Below are positions 40,393-48,061 of a DNA stretch of 64,000 nt, one piece after another. The DNA comes from Afifellaceae bacterium (lineage in GTDB: Bacteria; Pseudomonadota; Alphaproteobacteria; Rhizobiales; Afifellaceae). Where the stretch lies: assembly GCA_028284625.1 (NCBI GenBank), contig JANQRH010000009.1, positions 62,001 to 126,000 on the forward strand, read 5' to 3'. The stretch's first letter is position 1, and every line of letters starts with the position of its first letter. The notes below the pieces were generated by a model. That model saw nothing but the letters and a program-made list of their open reading frames with translations, ran no database searches and was not told the DNA's origin. Both the position numbers and the translations under genes were made by a program.

Positions 40393-40421
40393 AATATAGG
40401 CTCCGACGGTTAAGCAATCAA
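40393..40421 (-). promoter_or_regulatory. ssrA promoter
   Basis: On the reverse strand TTGATT (40421-40416), an exact 17-base spacer and TATATT (40398-40393) form a good sigma-70-type promoter. The start point would fall near 40386, the 5' end of the acceptor piece. It is the best vegetative promoter seen in the window. Confidence 0.7.
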
Positions 40422-40521
40422 TGCGCTCCCAGCTGCATCCAGGCGGGCCGATGCGGCCCGGCGGCTGTGCAAAACACCCGTTCATGCGGGACTTTTGGCT
40501 GAATCGCACTAGATTACGCCC

Positions 40522-41316
40522 ATGCAGCACTATCTCGACCTGCTTGAGCGGGCCCTGAAGCATGGCGTGCGGAAGTCCGACCGCACGGGCGTCGGCACGC
40601 GTTCTATCTTCGGCCATCAGATGCGCTTCGATCTGGCCGACGGCTTTCCGCTGGTCACCACCAAGAAGCTGCACGTGAAATCGGTTATCCACGAGCTTCT
40701 GTGGTTTCTCGCAGGCGACACCAACATCCGCACCCTCAACGAGAACGGCGTGCGGATCTGGAACGAATGGGCCGACGCGGACGGTGATCTCGGGCCGGTC
40801 TATGGCCGGCAATGGCGCTCTTGGGCGGCGCCCGACGGGCGCACCATCGACCAGATTTCCGACGTGATCGCCGCCATCCGCACCAATCCCGATTCGCGCA
40901 GGCTCGTCGTGAGCGCGTGGAATCCCGCGGACATCGACAAGATGGCGCTGCCGCCGTGCCATTGTCTGTTCCAGTTCTACGTGGCGGAGGGCCGGCTCTC
41001 CTGCCAGCTCTATCAGCGTTCCGGCGACATCTTCCTCGGCGTGCCGTTCAACATCGCGTCCTATGCGCTTCTCACGATGATGGTGGCGCAGGTGACGGAG
41101 CTGAAGCCGGGCGAATTCGTCCACACCTTCGGCGACGCGCACCTTTACGCCAACCATGTGGAGCAAGCTGAAGAGCAGCTCAGCCGCGCACCGCGTCCGC
41201 TACCGACCATGCGCATCAACCCGGACGTTCATTCCATCTTCGACTTCGTCTACGACGACTTCGAGCTGACCGGCTACGATCCGCACCCGCACATCAAGGC
41301 GGAGGTGGCGGTTTGA
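40522..41316 (+). CDS. thyA: Thymidylate synthase ThyA
   Basis: Methylates dUMP to dTMP using methylene-tetrahydrofolate. Clear motifs are [11 protein letters not shown], the catalytic Cys in [13 protein letters not shown], and [22 protein letters not shown]. The C-terminal end [12 protein letters not shown] is canonical. At 264 aa it has the usual size. It is followed 37 bases later by the dihydrofolate reductase gene that recycles its folate product. Confidence 0.97.
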   Translation: MQHYLDLLERALKHGVRKSDRTGVGTRSIFGHQMRFDLADGFPLVTTKKLHVKSVIHELLWFLAGDTNIRTLNENGVRIWNEWADADGDLGPVYGRQWRSWAAPDGRTIDQISDVIAAIRTNPDSRRLVVSAWNPADIDKMALPPCHCLFQFYVAEGRLSCQLYQRSGDIFLGVPFNIASYALLTMMVAQVTELKPGEFVHTFGDAHLYANHVEQAEEQLSRAPRPLPTMRINPDVHSIFDFVYDDFELTGYDPHPHIKAEVAV

Positions 41317-41353
41317 GGCCTTGGCCGCTGGCGCGGTGGGAGGTGCCGGCAGC

Positions 41354-41869
41354 ATGACGAAGACGCCAATCACCCTCGTCGTCGCCATCGGGGAGAATGG
41401 TGTGATCGGTGTGCGCGGCGACATCCCCTGGCGGGTGCGCGCCGATATGAAGCTCTTCCGCTCGGTTACGATGGGCAAGCCGATCGTCATGGGCCGCAAG
41501 ACATTTGAGTCGATCGGCAGGGCTCTGGACGGCCGCGACAACATCGTGGTGACCCGAAATCCCGGATTTGCGCCCTCCGGGGTCGTCGTGGCGGCTGATC
41601 TTGGGGCTGCGCTGGAGTCCGCTGAGGCCTGCGCCACCAAACGGGGCGCCGATGAGATCTGCGTGATCGGCGGGGGTGAGCTCTATGCGGCAACATTACC
41701 GCTGGCGGCGCGCCTCAGAGTGACCCATATCGCGGCTGCCCCGGAAGGTGATACAGTGTTCGCGGAGATTTCACCGGACGACTGGGTTGCGGTGAAACGT
41801 GAGCCGCTGCCCCGGAGCGAGGGCGACACGACGGAAGCGGAATATGTCGTTTACGAGCGACGCCGCTAA
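41354..41869 (+). CDS. folA: Dihydrofolate reductase
   Basis: NADPH-dependent reductase that regenerates tetrahydrofolate after ThyA. Typical segments are VVAIGENGVIGVRGDIPWRVRADMKLFRSVTMGKPIVMGRKTFESIG, NIVVTRNPGF and CVIGGGELYAATLPLAARLRVTHI. The ATG at 41354 follows GGGAGG about 10 bases upstream. At 171 aa the length is normal. Coupling to thyA in position is usual. Confidence 0.95.
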   Translation: MTKTPITLVVAIGENGVIGVRGDIPWRVRADMKLFRSVTMGKPIVMGRKTFESIGRALDGRDNIVVTRNPGFAPSGVVVAADLGAALESAEACATKRGADEICVIGGGELYAATLPLAARLRVTHIAAAPEGDTVFAEISPDDWVAVKREPLPRSEGDTTEAEYVVYERRR

Positions 41870-42003
41870 GCCGAAAGGAGCGGCGAAGAGTCCGTTGACC
41901 GTGCCGCCCGGCGGCGTTGCCAGAATCGGCGACGCTCCTCTATAACCCCGCGCAACGCCCAGGCCCCGGCGATTTTGGGGGCCGCGGACGAAAAGGAGAG
42001 TGA

Positions 42004-43125
42004 ATGCCCTGGAGCAACAATGGCGGAGGGGGCGGATGGAAAGGCGGCGGTGGCCCCTGGGGTCCGGGTCCGCAGCAGCGCGGAGGTCCGCAGCCACCCG
42101 ATCTTGAAGAACTCCTGAAGCGCAGCCAGGACCGGCTGCGCAACGTGTTCCCGTCCGGCGGACGCGGCAATCTCTCCATCGCGCTTCTGATCATCGCGGC
42201 GCTTGCCGTGCTGTGGGTCATCCAGTCCGTCTATACGGTGCAGCCGGACGAGCTCGGCCAGGAACTGGTCTTCGGCAAGCCGAAGGCCGAGGTTTCCGAG
42301 CAGGGACTGCATTTCCATTTCTGGCCGGTGGAGACGGTGGAGAAGGTGTCGACGCGCGTGCAGCGCGAGATCCTTACCGCCGATGCCAGCAGCCGCGCTG
42401 TCGGCGACGGCAATCTCATGCTGTCGGGCGACCAGAACATCGTGGAGATCGACTTCTCGGTGCTGTGGCGCGTGGCCGAGCCGAAGAAATATCTGTTCAA
42501 TGTGGCCGAGCCGGAGGGGCTTCTGCGGCGGGTCGCCGAAAGCGCCATGCGCGAGTTGGTCGGACGCTCCTCTGCTGAGGACGTGCGCACCGAGCGCCGT
42601 GCCGAAGTTGAGGAGGGGGTTCGCGCCCTCCTGCAGACGACGCTCGATCAATACCAGTCCGGCATGGCTGTCGTCGGCGTGCAGCTTGAGCGAGCCGACC
42701 CGCCCGACGAAGTGGCGGACGCGTTTGAGGAGGTGCAGCGCGCGCAGCAGGACCTTGATCGCTTCCAGCGCGAGGCAGAGGCCTACGCCAACCGGCGGCT
42801 CGGCGATGCGCGCGGTGAAGCAGCGCAAATCACCGAGGCGGCGCTCGGCTACAAGGAACAGGTCGTGGCGGGTGCTGAAGGTGAATCGCAGCGCTTTCTC
42901 TCAATTCTGGAAGAGTATCAGCAGGCGGAAGACGTAACGCGTAAGCGTCTGTTCTTTGAGACGCTGGAGCGTGTGCTTGCCGATTCCAACAAGATCATCA
43001 TGGAGAACGATGCCGGTTCGGGCGTTGTGCCTTACCTGCCGCTCGATCGGCTGATGCGCGACCGCGCGTCGGGCTCGCAGACCGGCACCAACAATAGCCT
43101 TCAGGCGCAGGAGACCGGCCAATGA
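42004..43125 (+). CDS. hflK: FtsH-protease modulator HflK
   Basis: SPFH/prohibitin-family membrane protein that forms a complex with HflC around FtsH. The N-terminus is Gly/Pro/Trp-rich, then a membrane segment (LSIALLIIAALAVLWVI, about residues 58-75) precedes the SPFH domain with VQPDELGQELVFGKP and GVQLERADPPDEVADAFEEVQRAQQD. A coiled coil follows. Length is 373 aa. The stop overlaps the hflC start as ATGA (4 bases), so the pair is translated together. Confidence 0.95.
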   Translation: MPWSNNGGGGGWKGGGGPWGPGPQQRGGPQPPDLEELLKRSQDRLRNVFPSGGRGNLSIALLIIAALAVLWVIQSVYTVQPDELGQELVFGKPKAEVSEQGLHFHFWPVETVEKVSTRVQREILTADASSRAVGDGNLMLSGDQNIVEIDFSVLWRVAEPKKYLFNVAEPEGLLRRVAESAMRELVGRSSAEDVRTERRAEVEEGVRALLQTTLDQYQSGMAVVGVQLERADPPDEVADAFEEVQRAQQDLDRFQREAEAYANRRLGDARGEAAQITEAALGYKEQVVAGAEGESQRFLSILEEYQQAEDVTRKRLFFETLERVLADSNKIIMENDAGSGVVPYLPLDRLMRDRASGSQTGTNNSLQAQETGQ

Positions 43126-44096
43126 GACGCGCAACGGTCATCCTCCTCGTCGTCGTCGTCGTAGCGGCGGCGCTTCTTTATTCGTCGATTTTCATCGTCA
43201 ACGAGCGCCAGCAGGCACTCGTGTTGCGGTTCGGCGAGATCACCCGGGTCATCCGTGAGCCCGGCATCAACTTCAAGATTCCCACCGCCTTCGTGGAGAC
43301 GGTGCAGATCATTGAGGACCGGCTGCTCAATTTCGAGCTTGAGGATCTGCGCGTGCAGGTGCGTGACGGCCGGCGTTACATCGTCTCCGCCCTGGTGGTC
43401 TTCAAGATCGTCGATCCGCGCGCCTTCCGGGAGAATGTCTCCGGCAGCCTCAACATTGCGCAGGAGAACATGCGCACGCGGCTCGATGCGGCGCTGCGCC
43501 GGGTCTATGGCGGTCGCAGCTTCGAGGCGGCGCTTTCGGAGCAGCGCGCTGAGATGATGGTGGAGGTGCGCAACCAATTGCAGCCGCTGACCCAAGAACT
43601 CGGCATCGACATCTCGGACGTACGCATCAAGCGCACCGACCTGTTGCCAGAGGTGTCGCAGCAGACCTTTGAACGCATGCGCGCTGAGCGTCTGGCTGAA
43701 GCCGCGCAGCTCAGGGCCCGCGGAACGGAGCTTGCCGCCCGCATCCGAGCCGAGGCCGATCGCGAGGCGGTGGTCACGGTTGCGGAGGCGGAACGCGAGG
43801 CGGAGATCTTGCGCGGTCAGGGCGATGCGGATCGCAGCCGGATCTTTGCCGATGCCTATCAGCTTAATCCGGGCTTCTTCGAGTTCTACCGCTCCATGAT
43901 TGCCTACCGGACGGCGCTGGAGGGCAGCGAGACAACGTTGGTTCTCTCCCCGGATTCCGACTTCTTCCGTTTCTTCGGGGATTCCCGGGGCGGTGGGGCG
44001 GTTTCGGGCCCGGCGGGCGGTTCCGTGCTTGACCTCAGGCCGGGTGAGACGCCGGAATCGGGCGCCGAACCAGAGGCTGCGCCGACGACCCAATGA
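43122..44096 (+). CDS. hflC: FtsH-protease modulator HflC
   Basis: Partner of HflK. A membrane segment (TVILLVVVVVAAALLYSSIF) sits at the very N-terminus and the SPFH domain begins FIVNERQQALVLRFGEITRVI. The coiled region AAQLRARGTELAARIRAEADREAVVTVAEAEREAEILRGQGDADRSRIF is typical. The C-terminus has a Gly/Ser/Pro tail. It overlaps both neighbours by 4 bases. Confidence 0.95.
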   Translation: MRRATVILLVVVVVAAALLYSSIFIVNERQQALVLRFGEITRVIREPGINFKIPTAFVETVQIIEDRLLNFELEDLRVQVRDGRRYIVSALVVFKIVDPRAFRENVSGSLNIAQENMRTRLDAALRRVYGGRSFEAALSEQRAEMMVEVRNQLQPLTQELGIDISDVRIKRTDLLPEVSQQTFERMRAERLAEAAQLRARGTELAARIRAEADREAVVTVAEAEREAEILRGQGDADRSRIFADAYQLNPGFFEFYRSMIAYRTALEGSETTLVLSPDSDFFRFFGDSRGGGAVSGPAGGSVLDLRPGETPESGAEPEAAPTTQ

Positions 44097-44278
44097 GCAC
44101 GATCGTCGTGGCGATCGGTTTGGTTATGGTATTGGAAGGAGCGCTTTATGCGCTCTTTCCGGAGTTCATGAAGCGCACGGCCCAGCAAGTGACGCAGACG
44201 CCGGCGGATACGTTGCGCTATGTGGGCATCGTCGCTGCGGCGCTGGGCGTGGCCGTAGTCTGGTTCGTTCGCGGCTGA
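44093..44278 (+). CDS. DUF2065 small membrane protein (YjeT-like)
   Basis: 61 residues with two membrane helices (IVVAIGLVMVLEGALYALF and YVGIVAAALGVAVVWFV) and the family pattern FPEFMKRTAQQV. The start overlaps the hflC stop by 4 bases. The order hflK-hflC-DUF2065 is also found in enterobacteria (yjeT), so it is probably an accessory of the HflKC complex. Exact role unknown. Confidence 0.9.
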   Translation: MSTIVVAIGLVMVLEGALYALFPEFMKRTAQQVTQTPADTLRYVGIVAAALGVAVVWFVRG

Positions 44279-44387
44279 CAAGCGCCGGAATCTAACGGCC
44301 AGCGCAACCAAATTTGAAGGCGGCGGGGCGTGCTTTCGCCGCGAATTGCGTCAATATCCCCCGTGACGACGGCGGAGAGACCAGAAC

Positions 44388-46055
44388 ATGAGAATTGCAG
44401 CGATCGCCGGGGGGGCGTTGGCCTTGCTGGCGGCCCATGTCGCGCTCGCGGGACCGACGTCTCCTGGGCACCACTATTTGTCGCCCGAATTGCTGCCCCA
44501 AATGCAGAATGTGCAGGCCGATCCGCAAATGGCGCCGGATTCGGAAGCGGCTGAGCCGATTCTTCCACCGCCGATCCTGCCGGCGCCCGATCTCTCCGGA
44601 GACGATCCGCTCGTTGAGCTAGCGCCGGAGGAGGACACACCGAACCGCGTCGCCGGGCCTGGATTGCCCACCACCGAAGCCGGGGCGGTCTTTTCCTTCG
44701 CGGATCTGGCGGAGCAATTGCTCGATTCCGTCGTTCACATCTCAACGTCGCAGCGTGTTTCGCTGCCCAACCGCCGACGGCTGCCCGACGCGCCGGACGG
44801 CGACGAGATGTTTGAGGACTTCTTCAACGACGACAATCGACGCGGCTCGCGCAACGTTCAGTCGTTGGGCGCCGGCTTCGTGATCGATGCATCCGGTTTG
44901 ATCGTCACCAACAATCACGTCATCGCCGACGCCGATGAAATCGTCGCCAATTTCAACGACGGCAGCAAGCTGATCGCCGAGGTGGTGGGCGTCGACGAGA
45001 AGACCGACCTGGCGCTTATACAGGTGCGCGATGGCGGGGCGCTGAAGCCGACACGGTTCGGCCGCTCCGAGCGGCTGCGCGTCGGCGACTGGGTTCTCGC
45101 CATCGGCAATCCTTTCGGATTTGGCGGCACGGTGACGGCGGGGATCGTCTCAGCGCTCGATCGCGATATCAATTCCGGTCCGTACGACCATTACATCCAG
45201 ACCGACGCATCGATTAACCGCGGCAATTCCGGTGGCCCGCTGTTCAACATTGACGGCGAGGTGGTCGGCATCAACACGGCCATCATGTCGCCGACCGGCG
45301 GTTCCATCGGTATCGGTTTTGCGGTGCCGACGGAGATTGCGGTGCCGGTCATCGACCAGCTTCGGCGTTTCGGCAGCGTGCGACGCGGCTGGATCGGCGT
45401 GCGCATCCAGAACGTTTCCGAAGAAGTGGCCGAAGGGCTTGGCATGGAGCGCGCCATGGGCGCCTTCGTGGCCGGTTTGAGCGAAGGCGGTCCGGCCTCC
45501 GACGCAGGCATTGAGGACGGCGATATCGTCGTGGAGTTCAACGGCCGACCGGTGGAGAGCGTTCGCGAGTTGCCGCGGCTGGTTGCCGATACGCCGCCTG
45601 GCGACACGGTCGACATGGTGGTGATGCGCGACGGCGAGCCGGTCACGCTTGAGATCACGGTGGGGCTGCTTGAGGACGAGACGACGGTGGCAGCCGCCAC
45701 GACAGGCGGTTCGGACGAGCAAAGCGAACCGGAGATGCCGGGCGACGACGTCGCGCAAATGTTCGGGCTGAAACTCGACGCGATCACCGATGACCTACGC
45801 CGGACGTTCGCCATCGACGACGACGTGGAGGGTGTCCTCGTCGCGGAGGTGATGGACGGCAGCGAGGCGAAGGAAAAGGGCGTCAGGAAAGGCGAAGTCA
45901 TCCTGCAGGTCAGCCAATGGGACGTGAAGGCGCCTGAGGAAGTGATTGCCCGTATCGAGGAGCTGAAGGCGCAGGGGCGCCGCACGATCATGTTGCTCCT
46001 GTCGGGCGAAGGCAACACGCAGCGCCACGTGTCGCTGCGGTTCGAGGACGAGTAG
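44388..46055 (+). CDS. DegP/DegQ-type periplasmic serine protease
   Basis: HtrA-family protease and chaperone for misfolded envelope proteins. It has a signal peptide (cleavage after AALLAAHVALA), then a Pro-rich linker (residues 50-95). The catalytic triad is His177 (VTNNHVIA), Asp207 (EKTDLAL) and Ser281 (RGNSGGPL). Two PDZ domains follow (around residues 340-430 and 455-550). At 555 aa it is normal for a rhizobial Do protease. GGAGAG precedes the ATG. Its position after hflKC joins another quality-control unit. Confidence 0.94.
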   Translation: MRIAAIAGGALALLAAHVALAGPTSPGHHYLSPELLPQMQNVQADPQMAPDSEAAEPILPPPILPAPDLSGDDPLVELAPEEDTPNRVAGPGLPTTEAGAVFSFADLAEQLLDSVVHISTSQRVSLPNRRRLPDAPDGDEMFEDFFNDDNRRGSRNVQSLGAGFVIDASGLIVTNNHVIADADEIVANFNDGSKLIAEVVGVDEKTDLALIQVRDGGALKPTRFGRSERLRVGDWVLAIGNPFGFGGTVTAGIVSALDRDINSGPYDHYIQTDASINRGNSGGPLFNIDGEVVGINTAIMSPTGGSIGIGFAVPTEIAVPVIDQLRRFGSVRRGWIGVRIQNVSEEVAEGLGMERAMGAFVAGLSEGGPASDAGIEDGDIVVEFNGRPVESVRELPRLVADTPPGDTVDMVVMRDGEPVTLEITVGLLEDETTVAAATTGGSDEQSEPEMPGDDVAQMFGLKLDAITDDLRRTFAIDDDVEGVLVAEVMDGSEAKEKGVRKGEVILQVSQWDVKAPEEVIARIEELKAQGRRTIMLLLSGEGNTQRHVSLRFEDE

Positions 46056-46085
46056 GCGGTATCGTCGCAGCAGCCACATATCTCC

Positions 46086-46184
46086 GTCGTCATTGCCGGG
46101 CTTGACCCGGCAATCCACTCCGCCCGCATCGCAGAGCAGAACGACACAGGAATGGATGCCCGGATCAGGTCCGGGCATGACGAC
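46086..46184. repeat. REP-like palindromic repeat, copy 2
   Basis: 99 bases, nearly identical in its two hairpins to the repeat at 30567: ATTGCCGGG-CTTGA-CCCGGCAAT and TGCCCGGA-TCAGG-TCCGGGCA, bounded by GTCGTCA and TGACGAC. The middle part differs. As with copy 1, it sits between convergent genes (protease and serB). Confidence 0.85.
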
Positions 46185-46209
46185 AGAGGGTGCGGAGCGG
46201 CAGCGGCGG

Positions 46210-47109
46210 CTAGGCCACGGTCACGAATTCGTCGCGGCGATAGCCTTGTAGGAAGAGCGCCGCGGAAAGGTCGGCATGGTCGATGATGGCGTCGGCAACG
46301 TCTCGCAGTGCCGGCTTGCCGTGATAGGCGACGCCGAGCCCGGCCCGCCTGACCATGCCGGAATCGTTGGCGCCGTCACCAATCGCAAGCGTCGCCTGCG
46401 GTCCCAGTGACAGCGATTTGCTCAGCGCCGCAAGTGCTTCTTCCTTGGCCGCCGGGCCGAGAATCGGCTCAGCCACCTCGCCGGTGAACGCGCCATCCTC
46501 ATGCAGCAACGTGTTGGCGCGGTGCTCGTGAAACCTCAGTTGCTCGGCGATGACGCCCGTGAAGAGCGTGAAGCCGCCGGAAACAAGTGCCGTATGCGCA
46601 CCGGCTTGCCGCATCGTCGCCAGGAGCGTGGCCGCACCCGGTGTCAGCGTGACGCGCGTCTCCAAAACCTGCTCGACGGTCGCGACAGGAAGGCCCTTGA
46701 GGAGCGCCACGCGCTCGCGGAGCGCCGGCTCGAAGGTGATCTCACCACGCATGGCGCGCTCGGTGATGGCGGCGACGGAATCGCGCAGGCCGAGCTCGGC
46801 CGCTAATTCGTCGATGCATTCCTGCCCGATCAGCGTGGAGTCCATGTCGGCGAGGAGAAGCGTCTTGCGCCGCGCCGCCGCGGGAACGACGTTCACGTCG
46901 AGCGGCTCGGCGCCGAGTTCCTGCCGGGCTGCTTCTTTGACGGCGTTGGCTGCGCCTTCAAAGGAAATGTCGCACGCCTCCTGCGGCGACAGCCAGATCG
47001 GCGCGGCGCAGGCGGCGCCGGTCTTATCGGCTGCGCGGCGAGCTCGGTCGACATGGTCGATGCTCAACGCCTTCGCTTCCGGAGCGATGAGCGATAGGAC
47101 ATGGCTCAT
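46210..47109 (-). CDS. serB: Phosphoserine phosphatase SerB
   Basis: HAD-family enzyme for the last step of serine synthesis. The N-terminal part is a regulatory-type domain (residues 1-75). The catalytic motifs are DMDSTLIGQECIDEL (the two aspartates), ALVSGGFTLF and AIGDGANDSGM. 299 aa. The ATG at 47109 is preceded by AGGGA and overlaps the start codon of the divergent miaA; family alignment supports this N-terminus (MSHVLSLIA). Confidence 0.94.
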   Translation of the reverse strand: MSHVLSLIAPEAKALSIDHVDRARRAADKTGAACAAPIWLSPQEACDISFEGAANAVKEAARQELGAEPLDVNVVPAAARRKTLLLADMDSTLIGQECIDELAAELGLRDSVAAITERAMRGEITFEPALRERVALLKGLPVATVEQVLETRVTLTPGAATLLATMRQAGAHTALVSGGFTLFTGVIAEQLRFHEHRANTLLHEDGAFTGEVAEPILGPAAKEEALAALSKSLSLGPQATLAIGDGANDSGMVRRAGLGVAYHGKPALRDVADAIIDHADLSAALFLQGYRRDEFVTVA

Positions 47110-48043
47110 GATTGTCCCTGAGGCGCTTTCGCTTGAGAGGATTGCGGCGGCGCGCGCTGTGCTGATAGCCGGGCCGACCGCCAGCGGCAAGTCGGCCCTA
47201 GCGCTGCAACTGGCGGAAGCGAGCGGCGCGGCCGGCCGGGCGGCATGGATCGTCAATGCCGATGCCATGCAGGTCTATGACGGATTGCGCGTGATCACCG
47301 CTCGTCCAAGCGCCGAGGACGAGGCCCGTCTGCCGCATCGTCTTTACGGGCACGTGGCGCCCGACAGGCGCTACTCCGTCGGCGCCTGGCTCGGTGACAT
47401 GGAGGCCGTGCTCCGCGATGCGGAGGTTCACGGCGCATGTGCCATCATCGTTGGCGGAACCGGCCTTTACTTCAAAGCGCTGACGGAGGGGCTTTCCACA
47501 GTGCCATCTGTGCCGGTCGATGTGCGGCGAGATTGGGATGTGCGCGCCAAGGCCATGGATGCGGCGACGCTCCACGCCATGCTGGCGGAGCGCGATCCGG
47601 AGACCGCCGATGCCCTCCGGGCGAGCGATCGTCAGCGCATTCAGCGGGCGCTTGAAGTCCTTGATGCGACGGGTGCGGGGCTTAGCGCTTGGCAGAAAGA
47701 AGGGCGTCGTCCGGCGCTACTCTCACCCGCCGACGCGCCGAGGATTGTTTTCGACATGCCACGCCCCGTCCTCCATGCGCGCATCGCGGCGCGCTTTGAT
47801 CGGATGGTCGATGCCGGCGCGCTTGACGAGGTGCGGGCGCTCGTTTCGCGCCGGCTGGATCCGGCACTGCCGGCAATGAAGGCGATCGGTGTCCGCGAGA
47901 TGGCTGCCTATTTGGATGGCGAGCTGTCGTTGGAGAGCGCGATTGAACGGGCCAAGACGGAGACGCGGCGCTACGCCAAGCGTCAGTCGACCTGGCTACG
48001 AACACAGATGCCGGACTGGCCGCGGGTAGAAGGGGCGGCCTAG
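47108..48043 (+). CDS. miaA: tRNA dimethylallyltransferase MiaA
   Basis: Adds dimethylallyl to A37 of tRNAs reading UNN codons. It has the P-loop AGPTASGKSALALQLAE, NADAMQVYDGLRVITARP, the substrate-region GGTGLYFKALTEGL and the C-terminal RYAKRQSTWLRTQ. 311 aa, within the usual range. Its ATG (47108-47110) and the serB ATG on the other strand (47109-47107) share the palindromic CATG, so the two genes are divergent and overlap at their 5' ends. Each promoter must lie in the other gene. Confidence 0.94.
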   Translation: MIVPEALSLERIAAARAVLIAGPTASGKSALALQLAEASGAAGRAAWIVNADAMQVYDGLRVITARPSAEDEARLPHRLYGHVAPDRRYSVGAWLGDMEAVLRDAEVHGACAIIVGGTGLYFKALTEGLSTVPSVPVDVRRDWDVRAKAMDAATLHAMLAERDPETADALRASDRQRIQRALEVLDATGAGLSAWQKEGRRPALLSPADAPRIVFDMPRPVLHARIAARFDRMVDAGALDEVRALVSRRLDPALPAMKAIGVREMAAYLDGELSLESAIERAKTETRRYAKRQSTWLRTQMPDWPRVEGAA

Positions 48044-48061
48044 GCGGCCGCCGCCCGGGGC

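Noticed and set aside
47159-48043. A later GTG start for miaA that would avoid the overlap with serB
   Set aside because: It would begin just 3-4 residues before the P-loop and removes the usual N-terminal segment; ATG 47108 has a better ribosome site.
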